From the NCBI RefSeq assembly GCF_033705735.1, contig NZ_CP131130.1, positions 3,112,001-3,176,000 of the forward strand: 64,000 nucleotides of DNA, read 5' to 3'. The notes under the pieces were generated by a model. That model did not search any database. It saw nothing but the letters and a program-made list of their open reading frames with translations, and was not told the origin of the DNA. This DNA comes from Shinella zoogloeoides. GTDB lineage: Bacteria > Pseudomonadota > Alphaproteobacteria > Rhizobiales > Rhizobiaceae. Shown piece by piece: positions 23,024-30,752 of the stretch (the first letter of the stretch is position 1; each line of letters opens with the position of its first letter). The position numbers and the translations under genes were made by a program.

Positions 23024-23137
23024 AATCCGTCTCCCGTGCGGCTGGCGCTCCCGGCTTGCGGCCCGGTCTGGGTCCCGCACCCCTTCCTAACGCCAAACGC
23101 CACCGGAAAACAGTCCCCGATTGTCGCAAGCCTTGGC
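23024..23137 (-). promoter_or_regulatory. Leader of cobFGHIJ with a closing stem
   Basis: The 114 bp between the AraC stop and the cobF start is very GC-rich. On the minus strand GTGCGG (23080-23075) pairs with CCGCAC (23041-23036), enclosing a GC-rich interior just before the GGGAG ribosome site. It could control cobF translation. I do not find the full cobalamin riboswitch consensus here, so I only call it a possible structured leader. Confidence 0.3.
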
Positions 23138-23959
23138 TCAAGCCGCCTTGCGACTCGTGAGGTAGGCGAGCGGCGAGGTGCCCAGCATGCGGCGGAACAT
23201 GGTGGTGAAGGCCGGCACGCTCTCGTAGCCGGCATCGAGCGCGACGCGCGTCACCGGCTCGCCGGCGGCAAGGCGCGGCAGGCAGGCGAACAAACAGGCC
23301 TGTTGCCGCCAGGTGACGAAGCTGACGCCCATTTCCTGCCGGAAGAAGCGGGTGAAGGTGCGCCGGCTCATGTTGAGGCGCCGCGCCCAGTCGTCGATCT
23401 TCGCCGTCGGCGAGGGCTGGTCGACGAAATCGCGGCAGAGGCCGGCCAGCCGTCCGCTCGCAGGAAAGGGCAGGCCGAGCCGGCGCTCCGGCAGGCGGCC
23501 GATCTCGTCGAGAAGCAGGGCCATGATCAGCTCCGCCCGCCCGCGCTCCTCCGCCGGCGCGCCCTGCCGCACCACTTCGGCGATGAGCTGGCGGGCAAGA
23601 TCGGTCACCTCCAGCACGGTCGGCTCCAGCGTGGCGGCGCGGCCCTCGGGCGAATAGATATAGACCGAGCGCATGCTGACATCGCTGTACATCTCGACGG
23701 AATGCTCCAGCCCGCGCGGAATGACGAGGGCATGGCCGGGCGGGATCATCCAGCGGCCGCGATCGGTCGCAACCAGCACGACGCCGGAAAAGACGCAGAG
23801 GAACTGCGTGCGGCGGTGGCGATGTCGCGGCACGGTATAGCCGCCCGGAATATCCGAACTGTGGACGAGGATATCCTCGTTGGATTGCTCCATGCGGGCG
23901 AGGTTGCGGATGTGGTCGGCATCCAGCGCCCTGAGGCGCGCAGCGTTGAGTTTTTCCAT
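23138..23959 (-). CDS. AraC-family regulator with N-terminal cupin
   Basis: 273 residues from ATG 23959 (MEKLNAARLRALDADH). The N-terminal half is a cupin-type effector domain (VPRHRHRRTQFLCVFSG near residue 45, IPPGHALVIPRGLEH near 72). The C-terminal about 100 residues form the two helix-turn-helix AraC domain (WARRLNMSRRTFTRFFRQEMG, then ALDAGYESVPAFTTMFRRMLG). It is divergent from the MFS exporter 106 bp away, and AraC/cupin regulators commonly control such a divergent exporter. Its inducer is unknown. Confidence 0.88.
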   Translation of the reverse strand: MEKLNAARLRALDADHIRNLARMEQSNEDILVHSSDIPGGYTVPRHRHRRTQFLCVFSGVVLVATDRGRWMIPPGHALVIPRGLEHSVEMYSDVSMRSVYIYSPEGRAATLEPTVLEVTDLARQLIAEVVRQGAPAEERGRAELIMALLLDEIGRLPERRLGLPFPASGRLAGLCRDFVDQPSPTAKIDDWARRLNMSRRTFTRFFRQEMGVSFVTWRQQACLFACLPRLAAGEPVTRVALDAGYESVPAFTTMFRRMLGTSPLAYLTSRKAA

Positions 23960-24065
23960 TTTGGCCCACTCGCGTAAGAAATGGACCTCACCACAAAAGC
24001 AGGCCGCAAGCAATCCTTGTATTTCAGCAAAAATCGCCGATCTGGCGGATCATTTCGAGGCCAAT

Positions 24066-25265
24066 ATGTCGACTGTCGTTCCTGCGGCGCCGCGCAGCGC
24101 CGCCGCCACCACCTATTCCATCATCGTCGCCGTCAGCGCGTGCCACATGCTGAACGACATCATGCAGTCGCTGCTGACGTCGCTCTATCCGCTGCTGAAG
24201 GAGAACTACGCGCTCGATTTCGTGCAGATCGGCCTGCTCACCATGGCCTTCCAGGTCACGGCCTCGCTGCTGCAGCCGGCCGTCGGCATCGTGACGGACC
24301 GCTGGCCGATGCCGTTCTCGCTGCCGGTCGGCATGGGCAGCACCTTCGTCGGGCTGATCATGCTTGCCTATGCCCATTCCTTCCCCGTGCTCGTCTTCGG
24401 CGCCTGCCTGATCGGCCTCGGCTCGGCGATCTTCCACCCGGAATCCTCGCGCGTCGCGCGCCTCGCCTCCGGCGGGCGGCACGGCCTTGCGCAGTCCATG
24501 TTCCAGGTCGGCGGCAATGCCGGCACGGCGATGGGGCCGCTGCTCGCCGCCTTCATCGTGCTGCCCTTCGGCCAGACGAGCGTCGCCTGGTTCTCGGCCG
24601 TCGCGCTTGTCGGCATGGTCATCCTCACCTGGGTCGGCAACTGGTATGCCGGCGAGCGCCGCCTTGCCGCCGGCCGGCCGGCCGCCAGCCGCGAGCTGCC
24701 CCTGCCGCGCGGCAGGGTCGCCTGGGCGCTCGCCGTCCTCGTCCTGCTGACAACGACGAAGAACGCCTATCTCGCCAGCATTTCCAGCTACTTCACCTTC
24801 TATACGATCGAGCGCTTCGGCCTCGACGTGCAGCAGGCGCAGCTCATGCTGTTCCTCTTCCTCGGCGCCTCCGCGCTCGGAGTCTTCATGGGCGGCCCGA
24901 TCGGCGACCGGCTCGGCACGCGCTTCGTCATCTGGTTCTCGATCCTCGGCGTCATCCCCTTCGCGCTGATGCTGCCCTATGCGAACCTCTTCTGGACGGG
25001 CGTCCTGACGGTGCTGATCGGCCTGATCTTCTCCTCGGCCTTCTCCGCCATCGTCGTCTTCGCACAGGAACTGGTGCCGGGCCGCGTGGGCATGATCGCC
25101 GGCATCTTCTTCGGCTTCGCCTTCGGCGCAGGCGGCCTCGGCGCTGCGCTGCTCGGCGGCGTCGCCGACAGCCACGGTATCGAGTTCGTCTACAAGGTCT
25201 GCTCCTACATGCCGCTGCTCGGCATCCTCACGGTCTTCCTGCCGCGCCTGCCGGCAAAGCACTGA
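24066..25265 (+). CDS. MFS exporter, fosmidomycin-resistance (Fsr) type
   Basis: 399 residues from ATG 24066 (MSTVVPAAPRSAAATT), twelve predicted membrane segments. The Fsr branch signature HMLNDIMQSLLTSLYPLLK in helix 1, GIVTDRWPMP in loop 2-3 and GSAIFHPESSRVARLASGGRHG after helix 4 match fosmidomycin-resistance-type transporters. The natural substrate of these proteins is usually unknown. It probably responds to the divergent AraC regulator. A strong bidirectional terminator follows 20 bp downstream. Confidence 0.85.
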   Translation: MSTVVPAAPRSAAATTYSIIVAVSACHMLNDIMQSLLTSLYPLLKENYALDFVQIGLLTMAFQVTASLLQPAVGIVTDRWPMPFSLPVGMGSTFVGLIMLAYAHSFPVLVFGACLIGLGSAIFHPESSRVARLASGGRHGLAQSMFQVGGNAGTAMGPLLAAFIVLPFGQTSVAWFSAVALVGMVILTWVGNWYAGERRLAAGRPAASRELPLPRGRVAWALAVLVLLTTTKNAYLASISSYFTFYTIERFGLDVQQAQLMLFLFLGASALGVFMGGPIGDRLGTRFVIWFSILGVIPFALMLPYANLFWTGVLTVLIGLIFSSAFSAIVVFAQELVPGRVGMIAGIFFGFAFGAGGLGAALLGGVADSHGIEFVYKVCSYMPLLGILTVFLPRLPAKH

Positions 25266-25284
25266 GGCCCTCCACCTCAAGCAG

Positions 25285-25310
25285 AAACGCCCGGCTCTCG
25301 CCGGGCGTTT
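25285..25310. terminator. Bidirectional intrinsic terminator
   Basis: AAACGCCCGGC (25285-25295), loop TCTC, GCCGGGCGTTT (25300-25310): an 11-bp perfect stem with A/T tails on both sides. It lies between the convergent MFS gene and the PuuB-like gene. Confidence 0.85.
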
Positions 25311-25327
25311 TCGTTTCGGGACGGTTT

Positions 25328-26632
25328 TCAAAGCCCGAAGGCATCCTTGAACTGGTACCACCAGGAGCCGATAGTCGAATATTGCGCGCGGAACATCCGC
25401 CCGCCCGGGAAGGGGATCCAGGGCAGCTTCTCGAACTGGCTGAAGCGCGACAGGTCGCCGTGGATCGCCTCGCTGAGGATCCTGCCGAAGAGATGCGAGC
25501 CGGTGACGCCGTGGCCGCTGTAGCCATGGGCGAAATAGGTGTTCTTGCCGATCTTGCCCATCTGCGGCACGCGCGAGAAGGAGAGCGCGAAATTGCCGCT
25601 CCACGCATAGTCGATCTTCACGCCCTTGAGCGACGGGAAGACCTTTTCGAGGTTCGGGCGGATCTTCGCGCGCACATCCGCGGGGTCCGTGCCACCATAG
25701 ACGGTGCCCCCGCCGAAGATCATGCGCTTGTCGGCCGACAGGCGGAAATAGTCGAGGATGTAGCGCACATCCTCCACGCACATGTCGCTCGGGATCAGCG
25801 CGTCGGCGCGCTCGCCGAGCGGCTCGGTGGCGATCATCTGCGTGGAGACCGGCATGACGCGCGAGACGAGCTTCGGCACGACATGGCCGAGATAGGCATT
25901 GCCGCAGATGACGGCGGTATTCGCCGTCACGCTGCCCTTTGCCGTGTGGATCACCGGCTTTTCGGCCTCGTGCTCGACGCGGATGACGGGCGACTGCTCG
26001 TAGATCACGCCGCCGAGCGATTCCAGCGCCTTGGCCTCGCCGAGCGTGAGGTTGAGCGGGTGCATGTGGCCACCGGTCGTGTCCAGCATGCCGCCGATAT
26101 AGGCGTCGGTATCCACCAGCTTGCGCATGGCCGCCTTGTCCAGCATCTGGTGGTCGTCCATGCCGTAGCTCTTCCACAGCGCCTTCTTGTGCTCCAGCTC
26201 CTTCATGTGGGCGGGCGTATAGGCGGCGTAGATGTTGCCGTTCTTCAGGTCGCAATCGATCTCGTATTGCGAGACGAGGCGGCGGATGATCTTGCCGCCT
26301 TCCTGCACGAGGCTGCCGACGAAGGCGCCGGCCTGGTCGCCGTAGCGGCGCTTGATCGTGTCGAGGCTGGCGTTAAGGCCATTGACGACCTGCCCGCCGT
26401 TGCGCCCGGACGCCCCCCAGCCGATGCCCGCGCCCTCCACCATCACCACCTTGTAGCCCTTTTCGGCGAGGTGGATGGCGGTGGAAAGGCCGGAATAGCC
26501 CGCGCCGAGCACGGCGACGTCGGCCGTGACCGCGCCTTCCAGCACCTTCGGCGTGCGGATGATGTTGCGGGAGGCGGCGTAGTAGCTGTCGGGATAGGCG
26601 CCGTTGCCGGCATAGGACTGGTTGTTGGCCAT
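25328..26632 (-). CDS. FAD-dependent amine/amino acid oxidase, PuuB/OrdL type
   Basis: 434 residues from ATG 26632 (MANNQSYAGNGAYPDSYYAAS). DAO-superfamily fold with the dinucleotide site DVAVLGAGYSGLSTAIHLAEKG near residue 37 and GIGWGASGRNGGQV near 72. E. coli PuuB, which oxidises gamma-glutamylputrescine, is the best-known relative; others act on different amines. The start codon overlaps the stop of the glutamine-synthetase-like gene by 1 bp (TGATG), so the pair is translationally coupled and probably acts in sequence. The substrate amine is not established. A much longer open frame upstream overlaps the synthetase and is not real. Confidence 0.85.
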   Translation of the reverse strand: MANNQSYAGNGAYPDSYYAASRNIIRTPKVLEGAVTADVAVLGAGYSGLSTAIHLAEKGYKVVMVEGAGIGWGASGRNGGQVVNGLNASLDTIKRRYGDQAGAFVGSLVQEGGKIIRRLVSQYEIDCDLKNGNIYAAYTPAHMKELEHKKALWKSYGMDDHQMLDKAAMRKLVDTDAYIGGMLDTTGGHMHPLNLTLGEAKALESLGGVIYEQSPVIRVEHEAEKPVIHTAKGSVTANTAVICGNAYLGHVVPKLVSRVMPVSTQMIATEPLGERADALIPSDMCVEDVRYILDYFRLSADKRMIFGGGTVYGGTDPADVRAKIRPNLEKVFPSLKGVKIDYAWSGNFALSFSRVPQMGKIGKNTYFAHGYSGHGVTGSHLFGRILSEAIHGDLSRFSQFEKLPWIPFPGGRMFRAQYSTIGSWWYQFKDAFGL

Positions 26633-27981
26633 CAGACGATTTCCAGATAGGCGCTGAATTCGAAGTCGGTCACCTGTTCGGCAAAACCGGCGATTTCCTG
26701 CCGCTTGCAGGCGATCAGCATGGAGCGGAGGTCCTGGTCGAAGATCTCCGAGACGATCGAGCCGTTCTCGAACGCGGTGACGGCCGAACCCCATTCGCTC
26801 GGGATACGCGGCAACTGCGAGAGATAGGCCCGGCCCGAGACCGGCGCCGGCGGCTCCCACTTGTTGCGGATGCCGACGAGGGCGGCGCCGAGAATGCCGG
26901 CCATGACGAGATAGGGATTGGCGTCCGCGCCGGCGACACGATGCTCGATGCGCCGCGCCTTGTTGTTGCCGCCGGGAATGCGGATGGCGGCGGTGCGGTT
27001 CTCGTAGCCCCAGGAGATCGAGGTCGGCGCATGGGTGTCGGGGCGCAGGCGCCGGTAGGAGTTGTAGTGCGGGGCGAAGAGCAGGGTCGATTCCGCCATG
27101 CCGCGCGTCAGGCCCGCGACCGCATGCTTCATGATCGCCGACCCCTCGGCGGTGCCGTCGTCGAAGACATTGTTGCCGTCCTCGTCGATCACGCTGAAAT
27201 GCATGTGCATGCCGCTGCCCGAGCGCATGCCGTAGGGCTTGGCCATGAAGGTGGCGGCAAAGCCGTGCTTGCGCGCGACGCCCTTGATGATGCGCTTGAA
27301 GAACAGCGCGTCGTCGGCCGCCTTCAGCGGATCGTCGGAATGGATGAGGTTGATCTCGAACTGGCCGATGCCGTTTTCGGCGACCGCCGAATCCGCCGGC
27401 ACGTTCTGCCGCTCGCATTCCGCATAGACGTCGGAGAAGAACTGGCCGAAGTCGTCCAGTTCGTCGATGGAGAGGATCGCGTCGGAATCGAGGCGCTTGC
27501 CGGTATAGGGCGAGATCGGCGGCTCGGCATGGTCCGGCTCGGCGTCGATCAGGTAGAATTCCATCTCCGAGGCGACGACCGGGCGAAGGCCAAGCTCATG
27601 ATACTGCCGCACGATATGGGCGAGCGCCTGGCGCGGATCGGCAAGGAAGGGATCGCCGTTCTCCTTGAACAGCCAGAGCGGCACGACGGCGGAAGGCTTC
27701 AGCGTCCAGCTCACGGGCAGCGCGCCGCGGCCGGTCGCCGCGCAGATGCCGTCCATGTCGCCCGAGGCGAAGACATGGCTGGAGCCGACGATGTCCTCGC
27801 CCCACACGTCGACGCCGACGATGGAGAGCGGCATGCGGATTCCGCCTTTCAGCACCTTCTCCGCCTGCCCGACGGGAACGCGCTTGCCCCGCAGGATGCC
27901 GTTGAGGTCGCAGACGACGGCCTGGATGCTTTCCACGCCATCGGCATTGATCAGCCATTCGGAGTCTTCGTTGAGCGTCAT
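26632..27981 (-). CDS. Glutamine-synthetase-family protein, gamma-glutamylamine synthetase (PuuA) type
   Basis: 449 residues. Glutamine synthetase catalytic fold: ASEMEFYLID near residue 137 supplies metal ligands, GSGMHMHFSV near 262 is the HMHxS-type ATP/metal block, and ENRTAAIRIP near 330 lies in the active site. Length and loops match the PuuA/GlnT branch rather than housekeeping GlnA: the C-terminal adenylylation Tyr motif is absent. Such enzymes glutamylate putrescine or other amines. The 1-bp overlap with a PuuB-like oxidase and the divergent GntR regulator support an amine-catabolic role. Other puu steps (puuC, puuD) are not in the window. Confidence 0.85.
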   Translation of the reverse strand: MTLNEDSEWLINADGVESIQAVVCDLNGILRGKRVPVGQAEKVLKGGIRMPLSIVGVDVWGEDIVGSSHVFASGDMDGICAATGRGALPVSWTLKPSAVVPLWLFKENGDPFLADPRQALAHIVRQYHELGLRPVVASEMEFYLIDAEPDHAEPPISPYTGKRLDSDAILSIDELDDFGQFFSDVYAECERQNVPADSAVAENGIGQFEINLIHSDDPLKAADDALFFKRIIKGVARKHGFAATFMAKPYGMRSGSGMHMHFSVIDEDGNNVFDDGTAEGSAIMKHAVAGLTRGMAESTLLFAPHYNSYRRLRPDTHAPTSISWGYENRTAAIRIPGGNNKARRIEHRVAGADANPYLVMAGILGAALVGIRNKWEPPAPVSGRAYLSQLPRIPSEWGSAVTAFENGSIVSEIFDQDLRSMLIACKRQEIAGFAEQVTDFEFSAYLEIV

Positions 27982-27995
27982 GATCCCCTATCCAT

Positions 27996-28021
27996 ATCAC
28001 ATAATTATTTTTGTGATCACA
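27996..28021. promoter_or_regulatory. Putative GntR operator in the puuA-like/gntR divergent promoter
   Basis: ATCACA (27996-28001) and TGTGAT (28012-28017) form an inverted repeat. The second arm overlaps a 10-bp palindrome TGTGATCACA (28012-28021). The AT-rich element sits 15 bp upstream of the puuA-like start and faces the divergent FCD-type GntR gene, which fits autoregulation plus repression of the catabolic pair. Confidence 0.55.
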
Positions 28022-28118
28022 TTTTGCAGATATGCACACTTTCTTGTCGCCGGTCAAGCTGCTAGAACCTGTCACAAAGGCAGGGCAGCACGCCATAGCC
28101 TGTCACAGGAGGGATGGA

Positions 28119-28814
28119 TTGGGCAACTTGGCGCTTGAGCCGCTGGCACGGCCGGAAGGCATGACGACGCATGAATATGCGCATCGGCGCCTGCGCCAGG
28201 CGATCATGGTGGGCTCGATCCGGCCGGGAGAATCGCTGACGATCCGCGGCATCGCCGAAGCCATGGAATCGAGCCCGACGCCGGTGCGCGAGGCCTTGCG
28301 CCGCCTTTCCTCCGAGGGGGCGCTGCGCGTTCTCGACAATCGCCGCATCATGGTGCCCCGCATGACGGCCGACCGTTTCGGCGAACTCGTCGCGCTGCGC
28401 GCCATGCTGGAGCAGCACGCCGCCCGCAGGGCCGTGCCGCACATCACCGAGCGCTGCATCGACCGGCTCGCCGAGATCGACAAGGCGCAGGACGAGGCGA
28501 TTTCCCGCAAGGACAAGGCGACGGCGCTGCTGCTGAACCAGGAATTCCATCGCACGCTCTATACCGCCAATCCCGAGCAGGTGATCATGCCGATGGTGGA
28601 GAGCGTCTGGCTGCAGCTCGGCCCCTTCCTCGGCATCGCCATGGAGCATGTCGCCCAGCTCTATTTCGTCGACCGCCACCAGGAGGCGATCGCGGCGTTG
28701 CGCAAGCGCGACGAGGATGCGGTTGCCGCCGCCATCAAGGCCGACATTTCCGAAGGGATCGGCGGTTTCGAGCGCTCGGCCATCGAGAACCTGCTGCGGC
28801 TTGCCGGCCAATAG
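28119..28814 (+). CDS. GntR-family regulator, FCD (FadR-like) type
   Basis: 231 residues from a TTG at 28119, chosen because AGGAGG lies 6 nt upstream; an ATG at 28032 gives 29 extra residues without similarity. The winged helix covers about residues 15-75 (MTTHEYAHRRLRQAIMVGSI, then SPTPVREALRRLSSEGA). The FCD ligand-binding helical domain (about 85-225) keeps the histidines expected for metal/effector binding (EFHRTLY, DRHQEAI). It is divergent from the PuuA/PuuB-like pair and precedes the DadA-like gene by 65 bp on the same strand, so both may be targets. Confidence 0.87.
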   Translation: MGNLALEPLARPEGMTTHEYAHRRLRQAIMVGSIRPGESLTIRGIAEAMESSPTPVREALRRLSSEGALRVLDNRRIMVPRMTADRFGELVALRAMLEQHAARRAVPHITERCIDRLAEIDKAQDEAISRKDKATALLLNQEFHRTLYTANPEQVIMPMVESVWLQLGPFLGIAMEHVAQLYFVDRHQEAIAALRKRDEDAVAAAIKADISEGIGGFERSAIENLLRLAGQ

Positions 28815-28879
28815 CCTGCGCGGCTGTTGCCTTGCCCGAGGCGCCGATGCATTGATGGGCGAGGTAGAATCCTCGGGGC

Positions 28880-30139
28880 ATGCAGATGAAGACGGATGTC
28901 ATTGTTCTCGGTGCGGGCGTGGTCGGCATTTCCACCGCGATCCACCTGGCGCGGCGCGGCAAGTCGGTTGTGCTGGTCGACCGCCGCGGGCCGGCGGAAG
29001 AGACTTCCTACGGCAATGCCGGCCTCATCCAGCGCGAGGGCGTCTATCCCTACGGCTTCCCGCATGATTTCGGCGCGCTCTTCCGCTATGCGCTGAACAA
29101 CACGATCGACGCGCATTACCACCCCTCGGCGATCCCCGGCATCATTCCTTTCCTTGCCCGCTACTGGTGGCATTCCGGCTTCCGCCAGCACCAGAGCATC
29201 GCCCATCTCTATGCCCCGCTCATCGAGCATTCGATCAGCGAGCATGCCGACCTGATCGCCGCCTCCGGCGCCGACGACCTCATCCGCAAGGACGGCTGGA
29301 TGAAGGTTTTTCGCACGGAGAAAGAGCGGGACAAGGCCTATGCGGAAGCGGAGAAACTTTCGGCCAATTTCGGCGTCAACCACCAGAAGCTGACGACCGC
29401 CGAGGTCTCCGCCGCCGAGCCGCATATCCGCGCGGAGCTGACCGGTGGGCTGCGCTGGACCGATCCCTGGTCGATCCGCGACCCGCAGAGCCTGCTGAAG
29501 CGCTACCTCGCCTATTTCCAGTCGCTCGGCGGCATGCTGAAATCCGGCGACGCGGCGACCATCGAACATGTACTCGAAGGCGAGGGCTGGCGCATCGCCA
29601 CGCCGGAAGGCCCGCTGGAGGCGAAGGATGTCGTCGTCGCGCTCGGCCCCTGGGCCGATACGGTGACACGCAAGCTCGGCTACCACTTCCCGCTCGCCGT
29701 CAAGCGCGGCTATCACATGCACTACGGCGCGGAGGAAGGCGCGACGCTCAACAACTGGGTGCTCGACGCCGAGCGCGGCTATTTCCTCGCGCCCATGCTG
29801 CGCGGCATCCGCCTCACCACCGGCGCGGAATTCGCCCGGCGCGATGCGCGCAAGACCCCGGTCCAGCTTCGCCGCGCCGAAAAGGTCGCCCGAGAATTCT
29901 TCCCGCTCGCCGAACGCCGCGACGAGGAACCCTGGATGGGCGCCCGCCCCTGCACGCCGGACATGATGCCGATCATCGGCAAGGCCCCGCGCCACGCCGG
30001 CCTCTGGTTCGCCTTCGGCCACGCCCACCACGGCATGACCCTCGGCCCCATCACCGGCCGCGTTCTGGCAGAGAAGATGCTCGGCGAGCGGACGACGATC
30101 AATATCGGGCCGTACCGGCCGGAGCGGTTCATCGCCTGA
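28880..30139 (+). CDS. FAD-dependent D-amino acid dehydrogenase (DadA-like)
   Basis: 419 residues. DAO fold with a Rossmann motif at the start (DVIVLGAGVVGISTAIHLARRG) and the DadA-like GYHMHYGAEEG near residue 275. The C-terminal FAD-contact block ends in MMPIIGKAPRHAGLWFAFGHAHHGMT. Family members oxidise D-amino acids to 2-oxo acids and pass electrons to the respiratory chain. The gene follows gntR by 65 bp and precedes the lysine cluster. A D-lysine dehydrogenase (AmaD-like) role is therefore possible but unproven; the substrate cannot be read from the sequence. The ribosome site is weak, and ATG 28886 is an alternative start. Confidence 0.8.
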   Translation: MQMKTDVIVLGAGVVGISTAIHLARRGKSVVLVDRRGPAEETSYGNAGLIQREGVYPYGFPHDFGALFRYALNNTIDAHYHPSAIPGIIPFLARYWWHSGFRQHQSIAHLYAPLIEHSISEHADLIAASGADDLIRKDGWMKVFRTEKERDKAYAEAEKLSANFGVNHQKLTTAEVSAAEPHIRAELTGGLRWTDPWSIRDPQSLLKRYLAYFQSLGGMLKSGDAATIEHVLEGEGWRIATPEGPLEAKDVVVALGPWADTVTRKLGYHFPLAVKRGYHMHYGAEEGATLNNWVLDAERGYFLAPMLRGIRLTTGAEFARRDARKTPVQLRRAEKVAREFFPLAERRDEEPWMGARPCTPDMMPIIGKAPRHAGLWFAFGHAHHGMTLGPITGRVLAEKMLGERTTINIGPYRPERFIA

Positions 30140-30199
30140 AGGTGACGAGCCTTGCTTTGGTTGAACTTGGCCGCCTCGCTCTTCCCGCTCACCCCTCGC

Positions 30200-30640
30200 C
30201 TAGCGCCGGATCCGCGTCGACAGGATGATCGACGACAGCGTGCGCTCCACGCCGTCGATGGCGCCGATGCGGTCGATCAGGTGATCCAGCTCCGCAATCG
30301 ACGTAGCCTCCACCACGGCGATGAGGTCGAAGCTGCCGCTGACCGAATGGAGCGTGCGCACGGCGGAAATGGCGTGCAGGTCCGTCGTGATGCGGGCGAG
30401 GGTCTTGGGTGCGATGGTGATCAGCACGTGGGCCTTCACCATGCCGCTCTCATAGGCATCGGACAGTTTTACGCCGTAGCCGGCGATCACGCCGTCGCGC
30501 TCCAGCCGGTCGATCTTGGCCTGCACGGTGGTGCGGGACAGGCCCAGCTTGCGGGCGATGGTGGCCGTCTGTTCGCGAGCGTTCTCGCTGAGAATGGCGA
30601 GAAGTTCGCGATCCTTGGGTCCCAACGTCGAAATGCTCAT
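30200..30640 (-). CDS. Lrp/AsnC-family regulator, divergent from the lysine dehydrogenase gene
   Basis: 146 residues. The N-terminal helix-turn-helix (DRELLAILSENAREQTATIARKLGLSRTTVQ) is followed by a RAM/AsnC effector domain (about 70-140) that forms octamers and binds amino acids in the family. It is divergent, with 112 bp between starts, from the lysine 6-dehydrogenase/saccharopine dehydrogenase-like gene. Lysine or a downstream intermediate is thus the likely signal (inference). A GCATTATGC dyad at 30671-30679 in the spacer is a possible half-operator. Confidence 0.88.
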   Translation of the reverse strand: MSISTLGPKDRELLAILSENAREQTATIARKLGLSRTTVQAKIDRLERDGVIAGYGVKLSDAYESGMVKAHVLITIAPKTLARITTDLHAISAVRTLHSVSGSFDLIAVVEATSIAELDHLIDRIGAIDGVERTLSSIILSTRIRR

Positions 30641-30752
30641 TTTTACCGTCGTTCTGCCGATATCGATGGCGCATTATGCCAGATGTGGCGCTTTAAATCG
30701 ACAGTACCCGCCCTCAAAATAGGCGCATCAATTCATGCCGGAGGGTAATCAC

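Noticed and set aside
23024..23300. Cobalamin riboswitch upstream of cobF
   Set aside because: I looked for the conserved core and the 3' B12 box and could not find them; only a GC-rich stem is visible, so I list a generic leader instead.
24024..26255. A 743-codon minus-strand open frame spanning the MFS gene and the PuuB-like gene
   Set aside because: It crosses an intrinsic terminator and two genes with clear family matches in other frames.
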